Positions 27,670 through 36,913 are shown, counted from the stretch's first letter. The stretch: 64,000 nucleotides of DNA from Brevibacillus brevis (GCF_900637055.1 NZ_LR134338.1:3668001-3732000); one strand, 5' to 3'. Notes: generated from the sequence alone by a model not told the origin. A program made the numbers and translations.

Positions 27670-28479
27670 TTACATTTTGGCTACGATACCGTTAACCAGA
27701 GCCAGGAATTGCGATTTTACCTTTTCTGTTGTTTCCATAACTTCATCATGGGACAGAGGCTGTTCCAAAATGCCTGCTGCCATGTTGCTAATGCACGAAA
27801 TACCAAGCACCTTCACACCCATGTGTCGTGCCACGATTACTTCTGGTACAGTTGACATCCCTACAGCATCCCCACCCAGCAGACGAAGCATACGGATTTC
27901 TGCAGGAGTTTCGTAGGTAGGACCTAACAGACCTGCGTATACACCTTCACGAAGCTGGATTCCTTGCTCGGACGCAACTTCATGGGCCAGCTTGCGGAGC
28001 TGTTTGGAGTAAGCCTCAGACATATCCGGGAAACGTGCTCCCAATTGTTCATCGTTTGCACCGATCAATGGATTGCGGAACGTCATGTTGATGTGATCAG
28101 AAATCAGCATGAGGTCGCCTGGGTTGTAGCCTTCGTTAATTCCGCCAGCCGCATTGGTTACAATAATGGTTTCTACGCCGAGGAGCTTCATGACACGGAT
28201 TGGGAAAACAACGGCATCCAAACCATGTCCCTCATAAAAGTGGAAACGACCTTGCATCGCAACGACTTGCTTGCCTTGCAGCTTGCCAATCACGAGTTGG
28301 CCTTTGTGGCCGACGACGGTGGACACAGTGAAGCCAGGAATTTCATGATAAGGTATGATCACCGGATTTTCGATTTCATCTGCCAAAACACCCAGCCCTG
28401 ATCCGAGTACGAGACCAATGGTAGGTTTTTCTGTCAATTTCGGTTCGATATATGCTACTGCGTCATGGAAATTTGCCAA
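27670..28479 (-). CDS. punA: Purine-nucleoside phosphorylase
   Basis: A 269-residue enzyme of the trimeric PNP family (PupG in B. subtilis), which cleaves inosine and guanosine with phosphate. The segments GLVLGSGLG, MQGRFHFYEG and NAAGGINEGYNPGDLMLISDHINM mark the phosphate and base sites. The frame starts at TTG (before Ala-Asn-Phe-His), preceded by AAGGAGAG. The genes deoB and pdp flank it, forming a nucleoside salvage operon. Confidence 0.94.
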   Translation of the reverse strand: MANFHDAVAYIEPKLTEKPTIGLVLGSGLGVLADEIENPVIIPYHEIPGFTVSTVVGHKGQLVIGKLQGKQVVAMQGRFHFYEGHGLDAVVFPIRVMKLLGVETIIVTNAAGGINEGYNPGDLMLISDHINMTFRNPLIGANDEQLGARFPDMSEAYSKQLRKLAHEVASEQGIQLREGVYAGLLGPTYETPAEIRMLRLLGGDAVGMSTVPEVIVARHMGVKVLGISCISNMAAGILEQPLSHDEVMETTEKVKSQFLALVNGIVAKM

Positions 28480-28539
28480 TTCAACTCTCTCCTTTTTTGT
28501 GTTTCTTCTATTATATAAATATTTATTTTTACTTAACCT

Positions 28540-29712
28540 TTATAAATGATTGAGGAAGCTCTTGCCAATCGCTGGAGCAGGTACCCCAAAATTGTCTGCG
28601 ATGGTCGCACCCAAGTCCGCAAATGTCTCACGGATACCCAAATGTTGTCCAGCTTGAATACCCTTGTGATAGACAAGCAACGGAACATATTCTCTCGTAT
28701 GGTCGCTGCCATGATGTACAGGATCGTTCCCATGGTCTGCTGTGATTACCAGCAAATCATTTTCTTGTAGCGCTTCCAAAAGCTCTGGAATACGAGCATC
28801 GAACTCCATCAAAGCCTGACCATACCCTTCTGGATCACGGCGATGACCGAACTTCGCATCGAAGTCCACAAGGTTAACAAAAGAAAGACCCGTAAACGAT
28901 TGTTTCATCGTGCCCAGAATTTGATCTACACCGTCCATGTTATCTTTGGTACGAATAGATTGAGTAACGCCCTCATCTGCGTAGATGTCGCCGATTTTGC
29001 CAATTGCAATAGAAGCAAGGCCAGCATCTTGCAAACGATTCATGACTGTCGGAGCAAATGGCTTCACGGAATAATCGTGACGATTTGCTGTACGGCTAAA
29101 ATTGCCCGGCTGTCCAACAAATGGACGAGCAATAACACGAGTAACAGCGAATTCATCACGAAGCGTCAACTCACGAGCAACCTCGCAAATATGGTACAGC
29201 TCTTCAAGCGGAACTATCTCTTCGTGGGCTGCCACCTGAAATACACTGTCCGCAGATGTGTAGACAATCACTGCACCCGTATTCATATGCTCTTCGCCAA
29301 GCTCCTCGAGAATGTCTGTCCCCGAAGCAACCTTGTTCCCGAGCACCTTGCGACCAATACGTTGCTCAAATTCCGAGATCAGCTCTTGTGGAAATCCATC
29401 TGGATACGTGTTAAACGGAGTAGACACATGCAATCCCATGATTTCCCAATGGCCAGTCGTCGTATCTTTCCCCATGGAGATTTCCTGCATTTTTCCATAA
29501 TGGGCCATAGGAGTTGCTACTGGCGCAACGTTTTGGAGTGGTGCTATATTACCCAGTCCCAATTTTTGCAAGTTGGGCAATGAAAATCCTGCAACTCGTT
29601 CCGCAATATGGCCTAAAGTGTTCGCTCCTGCATCATTGAACTTAGGCGCATCAGGTTGTTCGCCAATCCCTACGCTGTCCATGACGATCAAAAAAACTCG
29701 TGAATACTGCAT
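28540..29712 (-). CDS. deoB: Phosphopentomutase
   Basis: A 390-residue alkaline-phosphatase-superfamily enzyme (drm in B. subtilis) that converts (deoxy)ribose-1-phosphate to the 5-phosphate, linking nucleoside breakdown to central metabolism. Metal-binding signatures are present: the N-terminal VMDSVGIG and the C-terminal ITADHGNDP. The ATG follows CAGGAGGCG. It lies downstream of xerD, matching the B. subtilis ripX-drm-pupG order, although a hairpin at 29790-29812 may uncouple it from xerD. Confidence 0.96.
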   Translation of the reverse strand: MQYSRVFLIVMDSVGIGEQPDAPKFNDAGANTLGHIAERVAGFSLPNLQKLGLGNIAPLQNVAPVATPMAHYGKMQEISMGKDTTTGHWEIMGLHVSTPFNTYPDGFPQELISEFEQRIGRKVLGNKVASGTDILEELGEEHMNTGAVIVYTSADSVFQVAAHEEIVPLEELYHICEVARELTLRDEFAVTRVIARPFVGQPGNFSRTANRHDYSVKPFAPTVMNRLQDAGLASIAIGKIGDIYADEGVTQSIRTKDNMDGVDQILGTMKQSFTGLSFVNLVDFDAKFGHRRDPEGYGQALMEFDARIPELLEALQENDLLVITADHGNDPVHHGSDHTREYVPLLVYHKGIQAGQHLGIRETFADLGATIADNFGVPAPAIGKSFLNHL

Positions 29713-29787
29713 GTTAACGCCTCCTGTTTACCAGTCATTCATTTCTATCATCAAGTCGTCAGACGTCTGACCTGATTCAGAAAATTT

Positions 29788-29814
29788 TTCTCCGCCCGAC
29801 AATCAGGCGGAGTC
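29788..29814 (-). terminator. Hairpin between xerD and deoB
   Basis: Stem CTCCGCC / GGCGGAG with a 9-base loop just past the xerD stop. On the minus strand it is followed by AAAAATTTTC, not a clean T run, so it may be a partial terminator. Confidence 0.5.
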
Positions 29815-29830
29815 GATCGTTTTTTCATAC

Positions 29831-30718
29831 TCATGCTCGCGGATGCGTCTTGGCATAAATGTCCTTAATCCGCGTTCTGGTCACATGTGTGTAAATCTGG
29901 GTGGTTGAAATATCAGCATGCCCAAGCATCTCTTGAACAGAGCGCAAATCGGCTCCATTTTCCAGTAAGTGAGTGGCAAAAGAGTGGCGAAGCGTATGGG
30001 GTGTAATCTCAGCACGGATGTTTGATTTTTGGGCATATCGTTTAATAATTTTCCAAAAACCTTGCCGTGTAATTTGTTTGCCCAAGTGATTCAGAAATAA
30101 TGCTGTATCGCCAGTTCCTTTTACCAGCTTGGGGCGCCCTGCCTGCAAATAGTGGCGAACCATTTGAATGGCAACCGAGCCTAACGGAATGATTCGCTCT
30201 TTTGATCCTTTTCCCAAGCATTTGACAAAGCCCATATCCAGATTCACATCAGCACTATCCAGATTGACTAACTCCGAGACACGTATGCCTGTCGCATATA
30301 AAAGCTCCAGCATCGCCTTGTCCCGCAGCCCGGCAGGATGATTGACAGGAGGACTTTCCAAAAGACGTTCCACTTCCTCAACAGAGAGCACTTTCGGCAA
30401 GCGTTTCTCGATCTTCGGTGTTTCTAGGTGAATGGATGGATCTTTGTCTATGTATTTATCCCGAATGAGAAACTGATAAAACGCTCGTATCGATGCCATA
30501 TTGCGAGAAAGCGTTGCTGTAGCACGTCCTTTTTCCCGTAAAACTAGCAAGTAACCAATGATGTGTGTACGAGTAGAATCCTCTATTCGAGTGACACCTT
30601 GCTCCTGTAAATACGAGGTAAAGGCCACCATATCCCGTTGATAGGATTCCAGGGTATTTCTCGATAACCCTTTCTCCACAGTCAGGAAATGAATAAACTG
30701 ATCAATCAGACTGTCCAT
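29831..30718 (-). CDS. xerD: Site-specific tyrosine recombinase XerD
   Basis: A 295-residue recombinase that, with a partner such as CodV/XerC, resolves chromosome dimers at dif. The N-terminal SAM-like core-binding domain covers residues 1-85. The catalytic domain shows Arg in [10 protein letters not shown], His and Arg in [12 protein letters not shown], His in [11 protein letters not shown] and the tyrosine nucleophile. The ATG (Met-Asp-Ser-Leu) has GAAGGGG upstream, so the longer frame is not used. Position between yqzK and deoB, as in B. subtilis, shows that it is the housekeeping enzyme and not a phage integrase. Confidence 0.95.
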   Translation of the reverse strand: MDSLIDQFIHFLTVEKGLSRNTLESYQRDMVAFTSYLQEQGVTRIEDSTRTHIIGYLLVLREKGRATATLSRNMASIRAFYQFLIRDKYIDKDPSIHLETPKIEKRLPKVLSVEEVERLLESPPVNHPAGLRDKAMLELLYATGIRVSELVNLDSADVNLDMGFVKCLGKGSKERIIPLGSVAIQMVRHYLQAGRPKLVKGTGDTALFLNHLGKQITRQGFWKIIKRYAQKSNIRAEITPHTLRHSFATHLLENGADLRSVQEMLGHADISTTQIYTHVTRTRIKDIYAKTHPRA

Positions 30719-30811
30719 GAAGCTGTCCCCTTCAGCTGATAAGTATCTTGTATTGCTTTCCACAAAGAAAAAGAAACTCCTGCTTCTCCAGATAAAAAAC
30801 TCAAACTTGCA

Positions 30812-31051
30812 TTACTCTCCCGTTAAATAAAAGAGCTGCAGTCGGGCGACATAACCGTCAAAATCCTGTGCCTGAGAGGTATTGATGACTTTTACTACCT
30901 TCACCGCATTCCCATGCGGTTCATGATAAGGGTTTGCCGGGAGAAATTTGTCCGCCAGCAAGGTTATAATGCCGTAGGAGAGCAAGGTGCAGGTAATGAA
31001 AAGAAGCAAGAAACGAAGCCCCTCCATCACGCGGCGATAAGAGACCTTCAT
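30812..31051 (-). CDS. yqzK: DUF4227 (YqzK-like) membrane protein
   Basis: A 79-residue protein with one membrane helix (about residues 11-33) and a short extracellular C-terminal domain. It matches the DUF4227/YqzK family, which sits between fur and xerD in Bacillales. The function is unknown. The ATG is preceded by TAAGGAGG. It could be co-transcribed with xerD, which begins 93 bp downstream. Confidence 0.85.
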   Translation of the reverse strand: MKVSYRRVMEGLRFLLLFITCTLLSYGIITLLADKFLPANPYHEPHGNAVKVVKVINTSQAQDFDGYVARLQLFYLTGE

Positions 31052-31178
31052 CCGTAAGCCTCCTTACAGACTTTCTTTCATTTATATGCACTTGTCCCTT
31101 GCTCCATTCGAATTGATCCTCTCTTAGGATTCCACAGGATTCGGTCTGCCATTACAAAAGCTCCCAAGGAAAAAAGAA

Positions 31179-31204
31179 AAACTTCTCCGTTACCAGAGAA
31201 GTCG
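31179..31204 (-). terminator. Terminator after fur
   Basis: Stem ACTTCTC / GAGAAGT, 8-base loop, followed by TTTTTC on the minus strand, a few bases past the fur stop. Confidence 0.8.
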
Positions 31205-31207
31205 ACT

Positions 31208-31672
31208 TTATTTGAAGTCCTCCACGTTCACTTTATCTACACAACGATTGCAGATCCCGTAGAAGGTCAATCGGTGGTCGGTAATATAAAAGTTGTAAAC
31301 ATTCTTGACTTTCTCTTCTGCTGTGACAAGAAGATCTTCAAAAATTTCATCCACCGTACCACAATTGAGGCAAATGAGGTGATGATGGTGATAGGCAGCA
31401 TTATCATCACGAAGATCGTAACGAGCTACGCCATCGCCAAAATTCATTTTATGAAGGATCTTCAGTTCGCTCAACAGCTCTAATGTCCTGTATACGGTAG
31501 CAAGCCCGATTTCCGGTGCTTTATCCTTCACCAACAAGTAAACATCTTCAGCGCTCAAGTGATCTTCTTCATTCTCCAACAACACGCGAACAGTGGCTTC
31601 ACGCTGTGGTGTCAGCTTGTAGTTCTGTGAATGCAACTGCTGCTTAATTTTCTCTAATTTTTCTTCCAACAT
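31208..31672 (-). CDS. fur: Fur family ferric uptake regulator
   Basis: A 154-residue metalloregulator. The N-terminal winged helix (about 1-85) includes GLATVYRTLELL, the DNA-recognition helix. The C-terminal dimer and metal domain has YHHHHLICLNCG and CNRC, giving two CxxC pairs for structural zinc and the histidine-rich iron site. Position beside yqzK and xerD makes it the true Fur rather than PerR or Zur. A sigma-A promoter (31708-31737) and a PerR-box-like palindrome (31755-31769) lie upstream. Confidence 0.93.
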   Translation of the reverse strand: MLEEKLEKIKQQLHSQNYKLTPQREATVRVLLENEEDHLSAEDVYLLVKDKAPEIGLATVYRTLELLSELKILHKMNFGDGVARYDLRDDNAAYHHHHLICLNCGTVDEIFEDLLVTAEEKVKNVYNFYITDHRLTFYGICNRCVDKVNVEDFK

Positions 31673-31707
31673 TAATGCCCCTCCCCGCTCGCATGAAACC
31701 TGTTCCT

Positions 31708-31737
31708 ATTATAGTAGAGGGGCATCGAATAAGTCAA
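31708..31737 (-). promoter_or_regulatory. Sigma-A promoter for fur
   Basis: On the minus strand TTGACT and TATAAT are separated by 18 bp, about 35 bp upstream of the fur ATG. Confidence 0.65.
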
Positions 31738-31754
31738 ATGCATAAGTTATTACC

Positions 31755-31769
31755 TGAGAATTATTCTTA
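31755..31769. promoter_or_regulatory. PerR/Fur-box-like palindrome upstream of fur
   Basis: TGAGAATTATTCTTA is an imperfect palindrome agreeing with the PerR box TTATAATNATTATAA at 10 of 14 defined positions. It lies 18 bp upstream of the fur -35 and overlaps the spoIIM stop codon. In B. subtilis, fur is repressed by PerR. Confidence 0.45.
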
Positions 31770-32393
31770 ATTAAGCACGAACTGCATCAGCCTAGGGGAA
31801 ATGAAGGTTTCAAACAAGGCTGCAATCGTCAATACCACGAGCATGCTAAGAACAAGGACGGTATAGCCCATAAAATGCGGCATGATGACATCTCTTTTGC
31901 TCAGCACTCTCGTCCGGATGAGTCGAAGGGAAAAGGATATTCCGCTGACACCTACAATAAAAAGGGCCGGGACGACTAATAAATTTTGCGGGAGAACCCC
32001 CACCATGGCGAATGTTACGCCTTGCCATTGGAGTTGACTCACCAAAAAACCGACGGTGAAACCAACCACGACTCCTTTTAAGAAGAGCATCAACAATATC
32101 ATGGGCAGCCCAATGATGGATAACCCGAGTACCCACATGATCGCAATGGTCTTGGCATAATGACCAAACGCTTGCTGAAAATGGGCACTGGTCTCAGGGA
32201 TTCCATCGCTACCAAGACTGTTGAAAAAATATTGCAGAAAACCGTACAGCTCCTGCTTCTGTGATAATGGCAGTGAATTGACGAGGACGGCTCCGAAAAT
32301 AATGCCCATCGTAAACAGGACGATCGTGAACCAGTAGAGTGACTGATGTTCTCTCGCATAGGATTGGATAGTTTGTCCGACTCGTGAACGCAC
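31767..32393 (-). CDS. spoIIM: Stage II sporulation protein M
   Basis: A 208-residue membrane protein with five to six helices. With SpoIID and SpoIIP it forms the complex that remodels peptidoglycan while the mother cell engulfs the forespore; SpoIIM is the membrane anchor. It has the SpoIIM/DUF95 fold signature with NSLPLSQKQEL and a long central hydrophobic part. The start is GTG, preceded by GGGAGGCG. Location between the EndoQ-like gene and fur is the same as in B. subtilis, where it is sigma-E dependent. Confidence 0.93.
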   Translation of the reverse strand: MRSRVGQTIQSYAREHQSLYWFTIVLFTMGIIFGAVLVNSLPLSQKQELYGFLQYFFNSLGSDGIPETSAHFQQAFGHYAKTIAIMWVLGLSIIGLPMILLMLFLKGVVVGFTVGFLVSQLQWQGVTFAMVGVLPQNLLVVPALFIVGVSGISFSLRLIRTRVLSKRDVIMPHFMGYTVLVLSMLVVLTIAALFETFISPRLMQFVLN

Positions 32394-32460
32394 GTTTCGT
32401 CGCCTCCCGCTTCGCTGATTACTGTACAGCTTATGCGGACGAGTTCTTCCCTATGACAAC

Positions 32461-33633
32461 CTACTTCGGGACGATCTTTCCGTATGTACCGGCGCCGCCC
32501 TTTTGGACAGAGAGCTTCCCCTCTCGTGCTTGTACGATAAGCGAAGCGATTTTCTCTCCGACAACATGGGTGAGCTCTTCTTCGTTCACCCGATGCAATA
32601 CGTTCATCTGTGTACCAAACGACCGATACAGCTTGTCCAACAATTTCGGACCAATTCCCGGAATGAATTCCAACGGGATTTGCTCGATATAAGGAGGACG
32701 GAATGCCGGATGCTGGCCAGCCTCTACATCCGCCAACTGATCAATGCGGGCCGCAACCCCTCGCACAATTCGTTGGAAGCCGCATTCCGGACATTTTCCT
32801 GAAGCATCCGCCGCGAGCAATGACTGGCACCCTTGGCACGCCGTCTGATGATACTTGCCAAGCTCGGGATGCAGACCGTAGTTCATATGAACCCCTCTTC
32901 CACCGATGCGCTTAATTGCTTTCACCCACTCTGCGAAGGAACGCTCTTGCATATACATCGCTTGATATTCCCTGCCTATCTTCGCCAGAGAATGAGCATC
33001 TGAGTTTGTGAGAAAGGTTTTGTCATGTAGCTCGGATATGCGGTCCGCCATAATGGTATTCGCACTCAACCCCAGCTCAACCGCATAGATAAGCGTAGGA
33101 TTAAGCACTTCAGCCATCGAATCCGTACAGCTTCCATACAACCCTTTATGCGGCGTGAAAATATGTGCCGGGATCAAAAGGCCCTGCAATTGATGGACAC
33201 AGGCTTGTAATTCCATAAGCGATACGTAGATACGCTGAGAACTTAAATGCACATTTTTGCAGCGTTCAGACAACCACGCGGTAAATTGCTTCATTTCTTG
33301 CAGCTTGGGCAGATAAACGAGAAAATGAGCTGCACCACGTCCTGGCTCTTTGATTTCTACTTCGCACCCCAAGATTAGCAAAGTATCTTTGTAGGAAATA
33401 CCTCCATCCTCCTGTTCAGCGGCTACTCCCTTTTCCAAGAGATCTACCAGCTCATCCTGAACCTCGGGCGAATGTGCATCGATGATCCCGATGACATCCA
33501 TCCCTTTTTTCTCTGAGGCTTCCTCCAAAATTTTGGTGAGTGTCATTTGGCGAGAAGCGGTTATTTTCACAGGTTTACCCGTCCACGTACCACCGATGTG
33601 AATATGCATGTCGCAAAAATAGGAAGAAGGCAT
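32461..33633 (-). CDS. Endonuclease Q / PHP-like phosphoesterase family protein
   Basis: A 390-residue protein of the TIGR00375 / YqxK group, related to archaeal endonuclease Q, which cuts at deaminated bases. The N-terminal PHP-type metal site starts with DMHIHIGG. The middle carries IIDAHS and NSDAHS. A zinc-ribbon follows (CQGC..CPEC), then a helix-hairpin-helix DNA-binding end (FIPGIGPKLLDKLYRSFG). Together this suggests a DNA-repair nuclease, which is an inference. The ATG chosen lies 4 bp after the nudF stop, so the longer upstream frame, which overlaps nudF, is not used. Confidence 0.85.
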   Translation of the reverse strand: MPSSYFCDMHIHIGGTWTGKPVKITASRQMTLTKILEEASEKKGMDVIGIIDAHSPEVQDELVDLLEKGVAAEQEDGGISYKDTLLILGCEVEIKEPGRGAAHFLVYLPKLQEMKQFTAWLSERCKNVHLSSQRIYVSLMELQACVHQLQGLLIPAHIFTPHKGLYGSCTDSMAEVLNPTLIYAVELGLSANTIMADRISELHDKTFLTNSDAHSLAKIGREYQAMYMQERSFAEWVKAIKRIGGRGVHMNYGLHPELGKYHQTACQGCQSLLAADASGKCPECGFQRIVRGVAARIDQLADVEAGQHPAFRPPYIEQIPLEFIPGIGPKLLDKLYRSFGTQMNVLHRVNEEELTHVVGEKIASLIVQAREGKLSVQKGGAGTYGKIVPK

Positions 33634-33637
33634 GGTT

Positions 33638-34207
33638 CTAGCCACGTTCGCACAGCATTTTGTTTTCCCACGCAAACAATGCCACGACTGTCTTGGCATC
33701 TCGAATTTCTCCACTTTGATGCAGGGCATGCGCTTCTTCCAGTGTCACTTCCAGCACATCAACGAACTCATCCTCGTCCGGCTTGCTTTCTCCTTTTTTC
33801 AAACCAGTAGCCACAAAAACATGTAAAATTTCATCCGCGAAGCCTGGCGATGTGTAAAAAGAGCTGAGCGGTGTATACTGACTCGCAACGTAGCCAGTCT
33901 CTTCCTCCAGCTCGCGCATTGCACATGCAAGCGGCTCTTCACCTGGCTCCAGCTTTCCTGCCGGGATTTCCACGATCGTACGCTCCAATGGCTTGCGGAA
34001 CTGTCGCACCACAACCATTTTGTTATCATCTGTGATTGGCAATACGGCAACCGCGCCTTGATGATTCACGATTTCTCGCTTGGCTGTGTTGCCATTGGGC
34101 AGAAGCACCTCATCCACCTTGACCTTAATGATTCTTCCATCATAAATCGGTTGACTGGAAATGGTTTTTTCATATAAGTGATCATATTTACTCACTGTCG
34201 TCATCAT
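33638..34207 (-). CDS. nudF: ADP-ribose pyrophosphatase (Nudix)
   Basis: A 189-residue Nudix hydrolase that splits ADP-ribose into AMP and ribose-5-phosphate. The Nudix box is complete (GKLEPGEEP..RELEEETGYV). The substrate-specific ADP-ribose segment (FYTSPGFADE) is also present. The start is uncertain: two adjacent ATG codons here align with B. subtilis NudF, but the ribosome site is weak and the frame is open to 34249. mciZ is divergent just upstream, as in B. subtilis. Confidence 0.93.
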   Translation of the reverse strand: MMTTVSKYDHLYEKTISSQPIYDGRIIKVKVDEVLLPNGNTAKREIVNHQGAVAVLPITDDNKMVVVRQFRKPLERTIVEIPAGKLEPGEEPLACAMRELEEETGYVASQYTPLSSFYTSPGFADEILHVFVATGLKKGESKPDEDEFVDVLEVTLEEAHALHQSGEIRDAKTVVALFAWENKMLCERG

Positions 34208-34300
34208 CCTTTTTCCATAAAGTCGTTCTAAATCGTCAATTCCCTCCATAAGTTGGGAGCATAGAGCTTGTCCACCTTATTGTATCGGAGGAGATCATGA

Positions 34301-34441
34301 ATGAAAACCTATGTTAGCGAAAAGCAATTGCGCATGGTCGGGAAAGCTTGGGAGATCAAGGCTGCACTTCGTTCCTGGTCAAAAAAAGACCTAATGCTTC
34401 AAGCGTACTTGATGAAGCGGGCGAATGCAGGGCGTCGTTAA
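34301..34441 (+). CDS. mciZ: MciZ-like peptide inhibitor of FtsZ
   Basis: A 46-codon gene on the opposite strand to its neighbours. The ATG is preceded by GGAGGAG at 7 bp spacing. The peptide contains MVGKAWEIKAAL, matching the VGKAWEIRAKL core of B. subtilis MciZ, the 40-residue mother-cell peptide that caps FtsZ filaments and stops cytokinesis during sporulation. Genome position beside nudF is also the same. A short basic C-terminus (MKRANAGRR) has no counterpart in the B. subtilis peptide. Its last 86 bp are antisense to the end of the DUF3866 gene. The identification rests on a short core, but position supports it strongly. Expression under sigma-E is expected from B. subtilis; I could not define the promoter. 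Confidence 0.85.
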   Translation: MKTYVSEKQLRMVGKAWEIKAALRSWSKKDLMLQAYLMKRANAGRR

Positions 34442-35555
34442 CCGTTTGGGCGATGTAGTCCAGAGTGTTGCCTACAAATTCGGCAGCCAACCATGCCGTC
34501 TGAAAAGGAGCGGGATCTTCTTGCCAATTTCGCCCCATTGTAGAAAAGGACAAGCTATACCCCTTTTCCAGTGATGCCAGTTCTGACAGGTCTGGGACTC
34601 TTCCCTTTATGAAAATATGCTTCCCCGCGATTTCTATCGCCTTCAATTGCCGTGAAAGAACTTCATCTCTTTCATCCCTGAAAATCGGGATTGCAACAAG
34701 GGTGGGACAGAAAACAAATCTGTTCAATAGCGATACTGTGTGGTGACTGACACCATAATGCCTCGTACGTGGGTCCCCAAAGCTGATTCTGGGAATAAAA
34801 AAAGGTGTTCCTCCGAGAGTGGATACGGCATGAATGACCTCAGCCAGCTGAATTCCGGAGAAGCCATAAGGTGTCCCCGTACCTGCTACCCCAGGTCCCA
34901 GCATACAAACAATAATATCGGCATGCTCTACATGGCGTGCTGCCAACAAGCCACTATGAATCGTCAACGACTCGCGATCTCCGCCCCACGCATGACCTGT
35001 CGTCACTGTCGCAGCCAAGCTCCCGATTGCTTTTAATTGATGGACGTGCTGGCTCAAGGCAATCGGCAAGGATGCGCCATCTGGCATGACATATACGATA
35101 CGGGCATCTGGATTTTTTTTATGTAAAGCAAGGACAGCAACAGGTAGCAGACTGTGCAGCTCTCCGATCAAAACAGGGGTACCTTCCAAGGACAAGTCTT
35201 CTTGCACAAACAAAGGGTGGTACGGACTGGCCTGTTCTTCTACCGAATCAACCGCGAGTTGCCAAGGTGAATAGCGCATTTTCATGACATGCCCCCACTC
35301 ATTCGGAAGGACATCTGATTCCTCTGGTTGGGTAACTTTTCCGACGACAAAGTGATACCCGCCTGTCCCCAATTCAAGGCGAACAGCGGTTGTATTGATC
35401 AGAAGTACGTCGCCACGTTGATAATCCTCCTGCAAAAAAGACAGCACTCTCTCCATTTTGTATCCTGCAACCGATTCTGTCCGGACTTCGAGTATCTGCA
35501 TGCCTGATTGCTTTTCCACCACTTTTTGAACCGTCCCCACCGCCAAACGGAGCAC
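34356..35555 (-). CDS. DUF3866 family protein
   Basis: A 399-residue protein of unknown function, family DUF3866. The frame begins at GTG (read Met-Leu-Arg-Leu), with GGGGGAGG upstream. It has a small N-terminal beta domain (about 1-90) and a larger alpha/beta part with MPDGASLPIALS, TTGHAWGGDRE and LGPGVAGTGTPYGFSGIQ segments. No membrane helix or known catalytic motif is evident. It is encoded upstream of mciZ/nudF and is tail-to-tail with mciZ, with which it overlaps. Confidence 0.85.
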   Translation of the reverse strand: MLRLAVGTVQKVVEKQSGMQILEVRTESVAGYKMERVLSFLQEDYQRGDVLLINTTAVRLELGTGGYHFVVGKVTQPEESDVLPNEWGHVMKMRYSPWQLAVDSVEEQASPYHPLFVQEDLSLEGTPVLIGELHSLLPVAVLALHKKNPDARIVYVMPDGASLPIALSQHVHQLKAIGSLAATVTTGHAWGGDRESLTIHSGLLAARHVEHADIIVCMLGPGVAGTGTPYGFSGIQLAEVIHAVSTLGGTPFFIPRISFGDPRTRHYGVSHHTVSLLNRFVFCPTLVAIPIFRDERDEVLSRQLKAIEIAGKHIFIKGRVPDLSELASLEKGYSLSFSTMGRNWQEDPAPFQTAWLAAEFVGNTLDYIAQTVNDALHSPASSSTLEALGLFLTRNEVQP

Positions 35556-35700
35556 TCAGCCTCCCCCTTTCGTGCCTGCCTCGTCCCCGAGCTTTCTATT
35601 CAGTCTATGATGAACAGTGGTTGTCTCAATCATGCAAATGAGTAAGCAAACGAACAAAAAGGCCGGAACCCCTCGCAAGGAAATTCCGACCTTCTTTTGG

Positions 35701-36822
35701 TTACTCTTGTACTTCTGCAATAACAGCAAGCACCAGCTCAGCCGCTTTGTTCAGTTCAGCGATTGGCATGCGCTCGTTTTTTGTATGGATTTCTTCATAG
35801 CCGATGGCAAAGTTTACGCTTGGCACGTTGTAGCCGTTAAATACGTTACCATCGCTTCCGCCGCCGCTTGCAACCAGCTCAGGATTGCGGTTTACACGTT
35901 TAACCGCCGCAATCGCTTTTTGTACAACAGGCGTTTCTTCGTTGAATTTGTAGCCGTGGTACATAAAAATAACGTCATTTTCGCAAGTCGCACCCATCTC
36001 GGCTGCCACTTCTTCAAATGCTGTCGTCATTTTCTTTACTTGAGCTTCCAGCTTGTCCATAACCAAGCTGCGAGCCTCGGACCAAATTTCCACATAATCC
36101 GTTACGATATTGTACGCTTTTCCGCCTTCAAAACGACCGATGTTTGCAGTTGTGTCCGCATCGATACGGCCCAGTGGCATGCGGGAAATTGCTTTACTAG
36201 CAACCGTTATAGCACTGATGCCATCCTCTGGATTCACACCTGCATGCGCTGCTTTGCCATGAATTTTGGTTACGATGCGGTATTGTCCAGCACCAGCTAC
36301 TGTAATTTTTCCAACCGGGCCTTCCGAATCGAGGATGAAGCCCATTTCTGCTTTCAGCAGGCTGGAATCCATTGCGCGGGAGCCTACAAGTCCTGACTCT
36401 TCTCCAACAGTCAATACGACTTGGATCGTTGGATGTGGCAAGTTTTGCTCTTTCATGCTACGGATGCCTTCAAAGATCGCCGCGATTCCTGCTTTATCAT
36501 CCGCACCGAGGATCGTCGTTCCATCGGAATAAATGTAGCCATCGCGAATTTGTGGCTTGATTCCGTTTCCTGGTACAACCGTATCCATATGGCTGCTAAA
36601 CAGGATTGCTGGACCTTTTCCAGTTCCCTCCAAGGTTGCGATCAGATTGTTGGCACCATGTCCGGTTTTCGCTGCTGCGTCATCCTCTTGTACGGTAAAA
36701 CCCATCGCAATCAGTTTTTCTTTGAGAACTTTGTTGATCGCTGCTTCGTTCTTCGTTTCACTGTCAATTTGGACGAGCTCCAAAAATTCATTTAACAAAC
36801 GCTCTTGGTTGATCGTACTCAC
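35701..36822 (-). CDS. M20 family metallopeptidase, PepT-like
   Basis: A 373-residue zinc peptidase of the tripeptidase T group (YqjE in B. subtilis). The metal ligands are in SSHMDTVVPG and GADDKAG, and GEESGLVGS holds the catalytic glutamate. The dimerisation domain occupies roughly residues 180-290. The start is GTG, preceded by GGAGGTAACG. It is likely to release N-terminal residues from tripeptides in the cytoplasm. It precedes the DUF3866 gene and follows mce, as in B. subtilis (yqjC, yqjE). Confidence 0.9.
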   Translation of the reverse strand: MSTINQERLLNEFLELVQIDSETKNEAAINKVLKEKLIAMGFTVQEDDAAAKTGHGANNLIATLEGTGKGPAILFSSHMDTVVPGNGIKPQIRDGYIYSDGTTILGADDKAGIAAIFEGIRSMKEQNLPHPTIQVVLTVGEESGLVGSRAMDSSLLKAEMGFILDSEGPVGKITVAGAGQYRIVTKIHGKAAHAGVNPEDGISAITVASKAISRMPLGRIDADTTANIGRFEGGKAYNIVTDYVEIWSEARSLVMDKLEAQVKKMTTAFEEVAAEMGATCENDVIFMYHGYKFNEETPVVQKAIAAVKRVNRNPELVASGGGSDGNVFNGYNVPSVNFAIGYEEIHTKNERMPIAELNKAAELVLAVIAEVQE

Positions 36823-36913
36823 ACTCGTTACCTCCTGATCGTACTGCCCGATTTTGGTACATATTCACAAGTTCCAGTATACCGCAAAAAAATTTTTTCT
36901 ACTACGTAAACGC

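Noticed and set aside
28843-29583. Plus-strand open frame of 246 codons
   Set aside because: Antisense to deoB, a shadow of its codon pattern.
29831-30718. Tyrosine recombinase as a sign of an integrated element
   Set aside because: Sequence and the fur-yqzK-xerD-deoB order identify the housekeeping XerD; no attachment repeats or phage genes nearby.
34297-34317. Upstream ATG of mciZ
   Set aside because: It leads to a stop after six codons and is closer to the ribosome site than is usual; the ATG at 34301 gives the conserved peptide.
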